Shown here piece after piece: positions 33,917 to 42,460 of a stretch of DNA of 64,000 nucleotides. The stretch lies in assembly GCA_965284315.1 (NCBI GenBank), contig OZ260072.1, positions 3,167,495-3,231,494 of the forward strand, read 5' to 3'. Position numbers and translations under genes: made by a program. The notes under the pieces are model-generated. The model did not search any database. It was not told where the DNA came from and saw only the letters and a list, made by a program, of their open reading frames with translations. This stretch comes from PCRC01 sp017848435. GTDB taxonomy: Bacteria > Pseudomonadota > Gammaproteobacteria > Burkholderiales > Burkholderiaceae_C. Each line of letters begins with the position of its first letter. Positions within the stretch are counted from its first letter, which is position 1.

Positions 33917-35217
33917 GGTGATGTCTCCGGGACGAAGGTGGTCAGACGCCACTGCACGGCACGCAGCCGCGACTCAAGTTCAAGGGCGCGCAGGCCGATA
34001 TCGGACTGCTGTTTGCGGGCTTCCTGCACGCTGGCCAGGGTGTCTTTGCCGCTTTCGTAGGCTGCCAACGTGTAGGCGCTGCGCTGGCTGGCCAGCGGCA
34101 AGGCTTGCTGCGTCAGGCGTTGCAGCTTGTGCTGCAGCTCAGTGCTTTCTGCCAAAAGGGTGTCGATCTCCTGCGTGTGCCGACGCAGCAGCTCATCACG
34201 CTCGGCGTCAATGCGCGTCAGCTCCTTTTGGCGGGCGCGAATTTGCGGTTCCTGGCGTTTTCCTGTGGCCACCGGCAGCTCGAAGGTGACCTGCGCGGAC
34301 ACGAGGTCTCCGAAGCTCTGGCCTCGTCTGCCGTAGCCGACGCTCCAACTCCAGTCGCCAGACTGCGCCGCCTCGGCCTCGCGCAGTTCGGCTTCTGCCA
34401 TGGCCCGCATCGGGGTCAGGGCCTCGACCTCTGGGTTGCGTGCCAGGTTGCTCAGCAGGTGGTCCCGGTCCACCGCAAAGGTTGGTGCTGCTGCAGGTGA
34501 TTTGGCGGCGATGCCAGCTGAAACCGGGCTGGCAAGCCATCGGGCGAGCATGGCGGTGGCCTGCGTGACCTCGCGCTGCAGTTCGTCCTTGCGATCTGCC
34601 AATGCCAGAGCTTCCAGTTCGACCATCGCCACATCGGCGGCGCTGATCTTGCCGGCTGCGAACTGCGCGGGTGCCGCCTGCTGTAGCAGCTGGTGGTGGC
34701 TGTTCAACTCGTCATAGAGTGTCAAACGGCGCTGCGCGAAGTGGCTGGCCAACCAAGCCAGACCGGCTTCGCGGCGCACCGACTGGCGTTCCACGCCAAG
34801 CAGTGCTTGTTCCCGCTCGGTGCGGGCCAGCGCGGCGTCGCTGCGCGCCGCGCGTTTGGCGCGGTTGGGCACGTCCTGCGCGTAGCCAATTTGCCGCATC
34901 GTGAAGTCGTCCCGTGTCAGGCTGCCCTTGTTGGGACCACTGACCGGGAAGTCGGCAAGGCCCAGGGAGAGCCTGGGGTCGGGCAGTTGCCCAGCACTGG
35001 TCTCCAGTGCTGCCGCACCCTGAACGCTGGCGGCGCGCCCCTGCAAACTGGGTGCGCGTTCGACAGCCGTGCGGATGGCTTCGTCAAAGCCGATCTCCTG
35101 GGTCAATGCACTGATGTGCAGCGCGATGAGAAAAGCGCCTGCGCCAATGCGGCGAATAAAGCGGTTGGGGCGCGTGACGGTATGGTGCGCCATGGGTGGC
35201 GGCGTGGCCTGGTTCAT
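33913..35217 (-). CDS. cusC: Cu/Ag efflux outer-membrane channel CusC-like (TolC family)
   Basis: A 434-residue TolC-family channel with an N-terminal signal region and paired helical repeats (ERAPSLQGRAASVQGAAALE; YTLAAYESGKDTLASVQEAR). An AAGGAAT site precedes the start. It is the first gene of cusCBA. Unlike E. coli CusC it has no lipobox Cys at the N-terminus. Confidence 0.85.
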   Translation of the reverse strand: MNQATPPPMAHHTVTRPNRFIRRIGAGAFLIALHISALTQEIGFDEAIRTAVERAPSLQGRAASVQGAAALETSAGQLPDPRLSLGLADFPVSGPNKGSLTRDDFTMRQIGYAQDVPNRAKRAARSDAALARTEREQALLGVERQSVRREAGLAWLASHFAQRRLTLYDELNSHHQLLQQAAPAQFAAGKISAADVAMVELEALALADRKDELQREVTQATAMLARWLASPVSAGIAAKSPAAAPTFAVDRDHLLSNLARNPEVEALTPMRAMAEAELREAEAAQSGDWSWSVGYGRRGQSFGDLVSAQVTFELPVATGKRQEPQIRARQKELTRIDAERDELLRRHTQEIDTLLAESTELQHKLQRLTQQALPLASQRSAYTLAAYESGKDTLASVQEARKQQSDIGLRALELESRLRAVQWRLTTFVPETSP

Positions 35218-35334
35218 GTCAAATTCCTTTGGACAGCTGAGCCGCGAGCGCGCAGTGGCGCAGCGACAGCTACAAGAAAAGCGGGAGAGGAAAAGAAGTG
35301 CCCCGGCAGCCGAGCTGCGGACGCACCTACCCTG

Positions 35335-35691
35335 TCAGATCAGGGCGAGGGGTGGCTTGTGCGCTGTGCGCCGGTCGGCGCTGGCAAAACGAACTGAAAT
35401 TTGCGGTTGCACCTGGGGGAGCAAGGGTATGGCGCCCACATTGGCTGTGGGCGTCTGGCCAATCAGCAGGTGACACAGGTCGCAGACGCTGCACTGCGTA
35501 CAGCAATCCATGGACGTGGGCTCGGTACTGGCCGAGTCATCTTGCAGCGAAGGTGCCAACACTGCGCTGTCGGCGGCTTTGGCTGAAGCTTGGTGAAGCG
35601 CCATCACGCCCATGCTAGTTTGCATGTCCAGGCTGGCGAAAGCGCGCAGCGGAAACATGACGATCAGCAAGATGACCAAAAAGGAACGCAT
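35335..35691 (-). CDS. Small secreted Cys-rich protein (CxxCxxCDxCH), copy 1
   Basis: A 118-residue protein with signal peptide MRSFLVILLIVMFPLRAFA and the cluster MDCCTQCSVCDLCHLL. The C-terminus ASADRRTAHKPPLALI resembles FLSAERAVSLKPPIS of the protein at 46923. It stands 117 bases upstream of cusC in the same direction. A TATTAT -10 lies exactly six bases before the ATG and no ribosome-binding site is seen. A periplasmic copper sensor or sponge role is inferred. Confidence 0.7.
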   Translation of the reverse strand: MRSFLVILLIVMFPLRAFASLDMQTSMGVMALHQASAKAADSAVLAPSLQDDSASTEPTSMDCCTQCSVCDLCHLLIGQTPTANVGAIPLLPQVQPQISVRFASADRRTAHKPPLALI

Positions 35692-35845
35692 GGTCGAATA
35701 ATAGCGGAGCAGTAAGAGAGTGCGAGGGAGTGACTGTCGTTTAAAGCGAAAGTTCAGTTCGGCTCGCCAGGTAACGGCATCTCCCCGATTCGCTAACTGC
35801 TGGAAATGAGCAATCTTCGCCTTTCAGTTTGTGGCGCAATTCGGG

Positions 35846-36187
35846 TTATTGCGCACCGCTTTTACCGGCTCCGACCATGATGATCATCACTCCAATCAGG
35901 CAGAAGCCAGCGCCCAGCCAGTCGGTAACGGTTGGCCGTACCGCATCCACCGCCCATAGCCATACCAGAGCCACGGCAAGATAGACACCAGCGTAGGCCG
36001 CATAAACGCGCCCAGCTGGTTGCGGGTGCAGCGTCAGCAGCCAGACAAAAAGCGCCAAGTTGGCCGCAGCCGGCAACAGCACCCATGCGGAGTGGTCTTT
36101 CTTTAACCACAGCCAGGGTAGGTAGCAACCCACGATCTCCGCAAGCGCGGTGGCGATGAACAAGAAAATGGTTTTGACAAGTTCCAT
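35846..36187 (-). CDS. YnfA-family small multidrug-resistance-like membrane protein
   Basis: A 113-residue protein with four hydrophobic helices and the YnfA pattern (ATALAEIVGCYLPWLWLK, then GRVYAAYAGVYLAVALVWLW and AGFCLIGVMIIM). It starts directly after the merR stop (TAGATG), so it is cotranscribed with merR. YnfA proteins are SMR-like; their substrate is unclear. The position behind merR suggests metal-linked regulation. Confidence 0.85.
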   Translation of the reverse strand: MELVKTIFLFIATALAEIVGCYLPWLWLKKDHSAWVLLPAAANLALFVWLLTLHPQPAGRVYAAYAGVYLAVALVWLWAVDAVRPTVTDWLGAGFCLIGVMIIMVGAGKSGAQ

Positions 36188-36595
36188 CTACGTGTCCCGC
36201 AACGACGAGATCAAAGGGCACTTCACTGAACCGTACGCCGCACTGCAACGTTCGACGAGTTGGCTCAGAGCTTTTTCAATGCGCTGCAGGTTGGCCAGCC
36301 GGTCACGCACATCCAGCAACTTGCCCGAAGCCAGCTTGCTGGCCTCCTGGCAATGCGTCCCGTCTTCCAACTTCAGCAACTCACCGACTTCTTCAAGACT
36401 GAACCCCAGACGCTGGGAGGCTTTGATGAAACGCACGCGACCAAGGTCGGAAGCCGCATAGCGTCGAATGCTGCCGTAAGCGCGCTGAGGGAGGTACATC
36501 AGGCCCTTACGCTGGTAGTAGCGAATGGTCTCAACGTTAACGCCTGCAGCATCAGCTAGGCCACCAATTGTTAACCCATCCGCGTTCTCTTCCAT
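36188..36595 (-). CDS. merR: Hg(II)-responsive regulator MerR
   Basis: A 135-residue regulator with the three Hg-binding cysteines at the canonical positions 82 (DGTHCQEA), 117 (VERCSAA) and 126 (SVKCPLI). The winged-helix domain (IGGLADAAGVNVETIRYYQR) is complete. It is divergent from merT, with the mer operator in between. It represses without Hg and activates with it. Confidence 0.93.
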   Translation of the reverse strand: MEENADGLTIGGLADAAGVNVETIRYYQRKGLMYLPQRAYGSIRRYAASDLGRVRFIKASQRLGFSLEEVGELLKLEDGTHCQEASKLASGKLLDVRDRLANLQRIEKALSQLVERCSAAYGSVKCPLISSLRDT

Positions 36596-36598
36596 TAC

Positions 36599-36629
36599 TT
36601 GACTCCGTACTAAGGTACGGGAATAAGCT
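36599..36629 (+). promoter_or_regulatory. mer operator/promoter
   Basis: TTGACT (36599-36604), then CCGTAC-TAAG-GTACGG, which is the mer dyad, and -10 TAAGCT (36624-36629) with a 19-bp spacer. The -10 ends six bases before the merT ATG, so the transcript should be leaderless. Confidence 0.9.
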
Positions 36630-36635
36630 TAACCC

Positions 36636-37016
36636 ATGGAACCTCAAATACCGAATGAATCCGCATCTATGGCCTCCAAGAGTGGGCTCGGCGCATTGCT
36701 TGCGAGCGGGGTCGCGGCTGTGCTCGCGTCGGCCTGCTGTTTGGGGCCGTTGCTGCTATTGGCGCTGGGTTTTTCAGGGGCCTGGATCGGAAACCTGACC
36801 GCGCTCGAACCCTACCGTTTCTTGTTCATCGGAACGGCACTGGTGGCGTTGCTGTTTGCTGGGCGAAGTATTTGGCGACCCATGCCAGACTGCCTTCCCG
36901 GTGAATTCTGCGCTGTCCCTCGTGTCAAGCTGGCCTATCAAATCCTGTTTGGCTCTGTCGCTCTGCTGATACTGATCGCATTCGGATTTCCTTACGTTGC
37001 TCCATGGTTTTACTGA
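36636..37016 (+). CDS. merT: Mercuric transport protein MerT
   Basis: A 126-residue inner-membrane Hg(II) importer with three helices. The vicinal Cys34-Cys35 (SACCLGP) in helix one and the cytoplasmic pair Cys86/Cys92 (DCLPGEFC) are present. The motif GFSGAWIGNLTALEPYRFLF is typical. No ribosome-binding site precedes ATG 36636. An internal ATG at 36669 is possible but also lacks a site. Confidence 0.92.
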   Translation: MEPQIPNESASMASKSGLGALLASGVAAVLASACCLGPLLLLALGFSGAWIGNLTALEPYRFLFIGTALVALLFAGRSIWRPMPDCLPGEFCAVPRVKLAYQILFGSVALLILIAFGFPYVAPWFY

Positions 37017-37028
37017 AAGAAATATGAC

Positions 37029-37313
37029 ATGAAAAGCTTGCTTGCTACCGTTTTACTGACCACATTAATTGCACCAGTCTGGGCGGCGCAGAAGACAGTC
37101 ACTTTGTCGCTACCAACAATGGATTGCCCGGTGTGTCCGATCACCGTGAAGAAGGCGCTGACTCAAGTGTCAGGTGTCAGTCGGGCCGAGGTGAACTTCA
37201 GCAAACGGCTTGTCGTCGTGACGTTTGATGACGTGGTAACCAATCTCAATGCCTTGACCCGTGCAACCAAAGATGCGGGTTACCCGTCCACGCTGACGGA
37301 CAGTGCGAAATGA
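37029..37313 (+). CDS. merP: Periplasmic mercury-binding protein MerP
   Basis: A 94-residue protein with signal peptide (MKSLLATVLLTTLIAPVWAA) and an HMA fold carrying PTMDCPVCPITVKKAL (Cys33, Cys36). It binds Hg(II) in the periplasm and hands it to MerT. It lies 12 bases after merT and overlaps the next gene by ATGA. Confidence 0.92.
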   Translation: MKSLLATVLLTTLIAPVWAAQKTVTLSLPTMDCPVCPITVKKALTQVSGVSRAEVNFSKRLVVVTFDDVVTNLNALTRATKDAGYPSTLTDSAK

Positions 37314-37537
37314 GCGCAGCCGTCCTGGAGTCCATACTGACTTGCCCGCAATGTGGCCACGCCAAGCAAGAGTCGATGCCAACCGACGCTTGCCAATGGT
37401 GCTACGAATGCGAGCAATGCCACGCAATGCTCAGGCCGAAGCCGGGTGATTGCTGCGTGTACTGTTCCTATGGCTCCGTACCTTGCCCGCCGATTCAGGA
37501 GAAGAACCAGCAGAATCGACAAAGGGATGAGCGTTGA
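37310..37537 (+). CDS. GDCCVxC-domain protein of the mer cluster
   Basis: A 75-residue Cys-rich protein with a zinc-ribbon-like start (LTCPQCGHAKQE, CYECEQC) and the diagnostic GDCCVYCSYG motif. Such proteins accompany merT/merP in several betaproteobacterial elements and are proposed transport helpers; the exact role is unknown. It is the last gene of this mer cluster; no merA follows. Confidence 0.85.
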   Translation: MSAAVLESILTCPQCGHAKQESMPTDACQWCYECEQCHAMLRPKPGDCCVYCSYGSVPCPPIQEKNQQNRQRDER

Positions 37538-37636
37538 CTGCAAAGTGCATGACCGACGTGTGGGGCACTGAGATTTTCACTTGCACCATTGCGGATATAC
37601 GCTTCTATAGCGTACCAGCCTAGCGCCAAAGCTGAC

Positions 37637-38437
37637 CTACTGATTGAGCAGGTTCCTGATACCGTTCGCCAACGATTGGGCATGGGTAAAGATCATGTCA
37701 TGCCCGGCGTTAATGGTCTGCAGTTGAGCATTCGCATAGCCTTCAATGCCGCTCGCCACGGGCGCCGGTGGCGCAGTCTTGTCCTTCATACCTTGTATGA
37801 AGAGCAGGGGTACGTTGACGAGAGGTAGAAGCTCGGCAGGTTTCAACTCAATGATCAGGTGTTTGAGCGAACGCGAGTAAGACAGCCAGTTGTGACGCAA
37901 TACGTCTCTGGCGACGTCAGCAGGTACATCCCGAATCAGCCGGGGCATCAAGGGCATGAGCCAAGGTCGCAGGTGGCACATGACGCTGCAAGCGACTCGG
38001 GCCAAGGGTGTTTCCAGCGCCAGCCAGCGGTTGAACAATGATTGCTCACCAATCTTTGTTCGTGCCTCGGCTTCGCTTGCGTGCCACGGCATGGCCAGTA
38101 GCGCCAGGCCTTGTACGCGGGTCGGTTGATGGGCGGCAAACGCCAACGCCAGCAGCGCCCCCATTGAGTGGCCCACAACATGGGCCTGTTCGACGTTGTG
38201 CAGTAGCAGTGTTGCGTTCAGGGCCGCAACGTGGTCTTGCAGCGTGTAGTCAATGGCGGGCTTGGGCGAGCGACCAAACCCCGAAACGTCCACCAGCAAA
38301 ACGCGGTGACTGTTGGTGATTTGTCGGAACGGTGTGCCCCAGGAGGCGGTGGACCCTGCCAAACCATGCAGAAAAACGATACACGGTGAGTCAAGTCTGC
38401 CAAAGGACTCGACATGCAGGATTGGCGAATCACTCAT
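37637..38437 (-). CDS. Alpha/beta-hydrolase
   Basis: A 266-residue alpha/beta hydrolase fold: oxyanion HGLAGS near residue 24, nucleophile elbow VVGHSMGALLAL and a C-terminal catalytic His (NAGHDMIF). Substrate cannot be told. It is not MerB, which has a different fold. It lies convergent to the mer cluster and downstream of the second sensor kinase. Confidence 0.85.
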   Translation of the reverse strand: MSDSPILHVESFGRLDSPCIVFLHGLAGSTASWGTPFRQITNSHRVLLVDVSGFGRSPKPAIDYTLQDHVAALNATLLLHNVEQAHVVGHSMGALLALAFAAHQPTRVQGLALLAMPWHASEAEARTKIGEQSLFNRWLALETPLARVACSVMCHLRPWLMPLMPRLIRDVPADVARDVLRHNWLSYSRSLKHLIIELKPAELLPLVNVPLLFIQGMKDKTAPPAPVASGIEGYANAQLQTINAGHDMIFTHAQSLANGIRNLLNQ

Positions 38438-38531
38438 GGTTTTCCTTTGCCCTGCATCAGCTGGTCTGATGGTGATTTGCCGTCATTGTGAACACGTCGC
38501 CGAGTTGCATGTTGTTTTTGAGCTGCGTTTT

Positions 38532-39896
38532 TTACCGGGTGATCTCGAATCCAACGTTGACGCCAGCTGCGCTGTTCTCCGCAAACACATCGCCATCGTG
38601 CATTCGAGCCACTGCTTTCACAATGGCTAAACCCAGGCCTGTACTCTCGCCAGCCTGCACCCTCGCTTCATCGGCACGGAAGAAACGGTCAAACATGTGC
38701 TCAGCCACATGCGCGGACAGTGGTGGGCCTGGGTTGGTCACAGCGATGCGCACGGTAGTGCTGCCAGGTTGAATGCGCACAGTGACTGTCCTACCTGATG
38801 GTGTGTGTTTGACCGCATTTGACAGCAAATTCACCAACGCACGCCGAATCAAGGGTGGGTTGCACCTGCACTCGGCTTGTCCATCGCAGACCACTGCAAC
38901 ATTGGCCTCCTGAAGTATGGGATCGAAGTAGTCGATGGACTTCTGCACTTCGTTTGCCAGTTCAACTTTCTCCAGCGACAGCGCCTTCTCACCTTGGTCG
39001 GCCTTGGCCAGGAAAAGCATGTCGTTGACGATGGATTTGAGTCGCTCCAGCTCTTCCAGATTTGACGCCAAGGTCTCGCGCAAAGCGTCAACAGTCCGTT
39101 CACCGGACAAGGTGACTTGTGCGCCGTTGATCAGCGTGTTCAGCGGCGTCCTCAGTTCGTGGGCCACGTTGGCATTGAAGGCTTCCTGGTGCCTGTAGGC
39201 GCGTTCCACCCGGTCCAGGGCACTGTTGAAGGCTCGGGTCATGTCCACCAACTCAAGGTCAACCCGCTTGGAGGGAAGTCGTGTGACCAGCGAGTCTGGC
39301 GATATCTGGTCGGCAGCCTTCGACAAACGTTTGACGGGCAAAAGCCCGCGTCGTGTGGCAACTGCGCCCAATCCCAACGCTAGAACGACGCCCAAAATAC
39401 AAATGAACGCCAGGGTATTGCGGTAAGAGGCCAGCAGCTTCAACCTTGGGCGAAGGTCGATTGCGACCAAGGCTTCGTGGACGTTCATCGAAGCTGCGCC
39501 CGAAATGCTTTGCTTGACGCCGACCAGCGGCTGGCCATTGCCAAGCGCCAGTGTCAACATCTGTTGCTCGTCAACGCCTAAAACCACTGGCAATGGTGAG
39601 CCGCCATAGACGGGCTCGCCTTTGTCGGACAGCAGCCAAACCCGCAAATGGTCATGTCCTATCAGTACGTCATCCAGGTGGTGAGCCAGAGCCGTGAGAC
39701 TGCCCTCCGGTGCCGCTTCATACACAAAATGGAGCACGGCTTTGAACTTACCGCTCAGCTCTTCGTGGTCGGCTCGCCGAAGTTCTTCAACGAGAGACTT
39801 GTAGATCAACACTCCCGCACCCGCAAACACCGCAATGGCGATCAGACCGAATGTCACGGTCAGCCGTACCGTTATGGAGGCGTAAAGCCATTTCAC
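38532..39896 (-). CDS. Heavy-metal sensor histidine kinase (CusS-like, copy 2)
   Basis: A 454-residue kinase closely related to the one at 25382: two membrane helices, a periplasmic sensor containing AHHLDDVLIGHDHLRVWLLS, HAMP, VAHELRTPLNTLINGAQ with the acceptor His, LVNLLSNAVKHT and GESTGLGLAIVKAV. The start overlaps the regulator stop by ATGA. Copper/silver sensing is inferred from the copper genes on both sides. Confidence 0.9.
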   Translation of the reverse strand: MKWLYASITVRLTVTFGLIAIAVFAGAGVLIYKSLVEELRRADHEELSGKFKAVLHFVYEAAPEGSLTALAHHLDDVLIGHDHLRVWLLSDKGEPVYGGSPLPVVLGVDEQQMLTLALGNGQPLVGVKQSISGAASMNVHEALVAIDLRPRLKLLASYRNTLAFICILGVVLALGLGAVATRRGLLPVKRLSKAADQISPDSLVTRLPSKRVDLELVDMTRAFNSALDRVERAYRHQEAFNANVAHELRTPLNTLINGAQVTLSGERTVDALRETLASNLEELERLKSIVNDMLFLAKADQGEKALSLEKVELANEVQKSIDYFDPILQEANVAVVCDGQAECRCNPPLIRRALVNLLSNAVKHTPSGRTVTVRIQPGSTTVRIAVTNPGPPLSAHVAEHMFDRFFRADEARVQAGESTGLGLAIVKAVARMHDGDVFAENSAAGVNVGFEITR

Positions 39897-40573
39897 GGGC
39901 GTCGCTCCAGCACATAACCCATGCCGCGCACGGTGTGCAGCAGCTTCTCGGCATACGGATCGTCCAGCTTGGCCCTTAGCCTGCGAACGGCCACCTCGAC
40001 CACATTGGTGTCACTGTCGAAGTTCATGTCCCACACCTGTTCCGCCAGCTGAGTTCGCGACAGAATATGGCCCTGTCTTCGCATGAGCAAAGCCAGTAGC
40101 GAAAACTCCTTGGCAGTCAAGTCCAGTCGGTCCTCTGCACGCGTGGCTTTTCGGCGAACCAGGTCCAGCTCAAGGTCGCCAAGACGCAGTGATGTGATTT
40201 CCTGCGCGTTGCCCGATCCGCCTCGTCTGAGCAATGCCTGAACGCGGGCGAGCAATTCAGAGAAAGCAAATGGCTTAACCAGGTAGTCATCGGCACCGTT
40301 TTCAAGTCCCAGCACGCGGTCTTCCACTTTGTCGCGCGCCGTCAGCATCAGCACAGGCGTGTTCTTCGTCTTGCGCAGGGCGCTCAGCACGCCAAATCCG
40401 TCCACACCCGGCAGCATGACATCCAGCAGCACAAGGTCGTAGTCGCCTTCGGTCGCCAAGTGCTTGCCCTCAATTCCATCGTGGGCCACGTCCACCATAA
40501 AGCCGTTCTCGCCCAAACCCTGTTGCAGGTAGCGCGCCAGCTTGCGTTCGTCCTCAACCACCAGTATGCGCAT
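39893..40573 (-). CDS. OmpR-family heavy-metal response regulator (CusR/CopR-like, copy 2)
   Basis: A 226-residue regulator almost collinear with 24705-25385. Asp51 in LVLLDVMLPG, the DDYLVKPFAF block and the winged helix match. Start ATG 40573 corresponds to MRILVVEDERK; the longer frame is upstream control DNA. Differences to copy 1 cluster in the linker (residues 125-140) and the end. Confidence 0.92.
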   Translation of the reverse strand: MRILVVEDERKLARYLQQGLGENGFMVDVAHDGIEGKHLATEGDYDLVLLDVMLPGVDGFGVLSALRKTKNTPVLMLTARDKVEDRVLGLENGADDYLVKPFAFSELLARVQALLRRGGSGNAQEITSLRLGDLELDLVRRKATRAEDRLDLTAKEFSLLALLMRRQGHILSRTQLAEQVWDMNFDSDTNVVEVAVRRLRAKLDDPYAEKLLHTVRGMGYVLERRP

Positions 40574-40613
40574 TCGTTGTCTTTCGCAATGGTTTGTGCG
40601 TTGCGTTGAATCT

Positions 40614-40660
40614 GAAACGCACAAATTTGTAATGTTCAAGCCATGTTGGCGTCGAGGCTG
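40614..40660. promoter_or_regulatory. Duplicated control region with CopR/CusR-like box (copy 2)
   Basis: The inverted counterpart of 24620-24666, with two base differences. It has the core ACAAATTTGTAATGTTC, forming a CusR-like box ACAAATTTGT. It lies between the regulator and the divergent small secreted protein, as in copy 1. Confidence 0.7.
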
Positions 40661-40751
40661 TCTTTCTACAGTGACTCCATGGCGCAACCAGTTCGCCATC
40701 TCCTCAGTGAACCGCTCGGGAGCCAACGTTCAGAAACCTAAAGGAAACATC

Positions 40752-41051
40752 ATGACAATTCGCAACACCCTCGTTCTTGCTGCACTCAGCGGTCTGATGG
40801 CAACAACCGCATTCGCCGCCAGTGGCGACAACAACGCGCTGGGCACCAGCTCCGAGCGAAGCGCAAGACCAGTTGCAAAACCGGCTGTTGTTGCAGCGGC
40901 CGATCCGCATGCTGGCCATGGCAAAACGCGCGCTGACGTCTTGAAAGAACTCGAAGAGTTCAAGAAGAATCCGCGCTCGCACGATGGCTACTGCATTGAT
41001 CTCCAAGCGGACGGCGATACACGCTACGTGGGTCCAAAGGGTCAATGTTGA
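40752..41051 (+). CDS. Small secreted protein with HDG-x-C ... DTRYVGP-x-G-x-C motif (copy 2)
   Basis: A 99-residue protein: signal peptide MTIRNTLVLAALSGLMATTA, a linker with ADPHAGHGKTRAD, then KNPRSHDGYC and DGDTRYVGPKGQC. AAGGAAA precedes ATG 40752. It is a paralogue of 24268-24534 with a longer His-bearing linker and is likewise divergent from a CusR-like regulator. The family is not recognised. A hairpin at 41102-41135 (GAAATGGCCT stem) may end its transcript. Confidence 0.72.
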   Translation: MTIRNTLVLAALSGLMATTAFAASGDNNALGTSSERSARPVAKPAVVAAADPHAGHGKTRADVLKELEEFKKNPRSHDGYCIDLQADGDTRYVGPKGQC

Positions 41052-41161
41052 GCTGGCTGTCGGAGCAATCAGGCGGTAACCACCACCTGGTGCTTCTCCC
41101 AGAAATGGCCTGATCGCATCGAATTAGGCCATTTCATGGGATTTCAACGCAACCCCAAGTC

Positions 41162-42016
41162 TCAGAATAGCCGCTCTACCGAGACAACACCGCGTGTCTT
41201 TCCTGCTTCCTCAAACGGTGCTGTCAGCGAGTTCGCAAAGTACCCTTTCTTGGAAGTCGTAACGACGGCGCCAGTCAAGTCAAACCCTTCGACCCGTTTC
41301 GTGAGACTGACCTTGTAGTCAGCTACGCGTTTGGGAAGCGCCGAACCATCGACCTGGGTGAACTGCTCATTGTTCTTTACATTCAGCAGGCCGGCATGCG
41401 CGCCCAAAGTCAGGCCATAACCAATGTCCTGTCGAAAGTTCAGGTCTAGGTAGGTGCTGCCTTTTGTTGAGTTGGGTGCGCCAAAAAGTTTGGCAGTGCT
41501 GAAGTAGTCTGACGTCGCGTAGAAATACTTTGCGATGAACGGGCCATAGCTTGCACCGACATAAAGCTCAGAGTTTTTGACTTTCTGGCCCGCGATTGGC
41601 GACCCGGCCTTGCCGCTTCGCGGGTAATAGTAGTAAACGAACCCGGTGTCATAGCCAATGCCGTTAGCAAGTTTGCCCTTGTATCCCGCATAAAAATCCA
41701 TTTCGAGGTTCGCACCATTCAGCAGCGAACTGGATACGTTCGAATTCCAGTTTCCCGCGTACAAGCCGGAGTGGTGCTGAATGTCAAAACCGCCTTGAAA
41801 TGCCGCGCCGTAATTTGTCTGTGTGAAACCTCTGAAGCGGTAGTCAGAGGTTAGCGACGCATTGCCAGTTACTGTGAAGTGCGACCCTGTATCGGTCTTT
41901 AGCGTCAATGGGTGCTCGGATGAATGCAGCATAGGCTGACCCATAGCCAGACCACTGAAGACAGATGCCATGGCCACTGCCATGAAAGTCGAGACGTGCT
42001 TTATTTTTTTAGACAT
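41162..42016 (-). CDS. TorF-family putative outer-membrane porin
   Basis: A 284-residue protein with a signal peptide (ending GLAMGQ) and a beta-barrel. The N-terminal pattern VTGNASLTSDYRFRGFTQTN and the repeated aromatic strands (YDTGFVYYYYPRSG) fit the TIGR02001/TorF family. The C-terminal residue is Phe (VSVERLF). GAGGAG precedes the start. A possible role is outer-membrane passage under copper stress, inferred from place only. Confidence 0.8.
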   Translation of the reverse strand: MSKKIKHVSTFMAVAMASVFSGLAMGQPMLHSSEHPLTLKTDTGSHFTVTGNASLTSDYRFRGFTQTNYGAAFQGGFDIQHHSGLYAGNWNSNVSSSLLNGANLEMDFYAGYKGKLANGIGYDTGFVYYYYPRSGKAGSPIAGQKVKNSELYVGASYGPFIAKYFYATSDYFSTAKLFGAPNSTKGSTYLDLNFRQDIGYGLTLGAHAGLLNVKNNEQFTQVDGSALPKRVADYKVSLTKRVEGFDLTGAVVTTSKKGYFANSLTAPFEEAGKTRGVVSVERLF

Positions 42017-42146
42017 GGTTGCTCCTCTTTATCTCTTGGTGATTGAACGATGCGCTTGGTGCCTCTTCCAAAACTCTCTGTTTTTGGAAGGAGACTTGGT
42101 GTCAGAACGCCAACACCAATGACAGGGTTGGCGTTCTGTTTGCCGC

Positions 42147-42449
42147 TTACTTTGCAGCGGGTTTGATTTCACTGGCCATGAAGGCGCCGCCACTGCTGCG
42201 TTCAGCTTTGAACTGAATCTTGTCGCCCGACTTGAATTTGTCGAGTTCTGCGGCATCGTTGACCTGAAATACCATCGTCATGCTTGGCATGTCGAGGTTC
42301 TTGATCTCGCCGTGGCGGATGGTGATCTTCTTCGCTTCCTTGTCGATCTTGCGTACTTCGCCGTCAACTGGCGCAGGTGCGGTCGTCTGGGCAAATGCGG
42401 GCATTGCCAACGTGGCGGCGGTCAACAGGGTGAAAGCAAATTTTTTCAT
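42147..42449 (-). CDS. cusF: Periplasmic copper chaperone CusF-like
   Basis: A 100-residue protein with signal peptide and CusF OB-fold. Metal-binding residues appear in ITIRHGEIKNLDMPSMTMVF (His, Met, Met). AAAGGT precedes the ATG. It lies downstream of the DUF411 gene in the copper block. A second CusF domain is fused to CusB in this element. Confidence 0.9.
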   Translation of the reverse strand: MKKFAFTLLTAATLAMPAFAQTTAPAPVDGEVRKIDKEAKKITIRHGEIKNLDMPSMTMVFQVNDAAELDKFKSGDKIQFKAERSSGGAFMASEIKPAAK

Positions 42450-42460
42450 GTGAATACCTT

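Noticed and set aside
37637..38437. Organomercurial lyase (MerB)
   Set aside because: The protein has an alpha/beta-hydrolase GHSMG elbow and catalytic His, not the MerB cysteines, although it lies next to mer genes.
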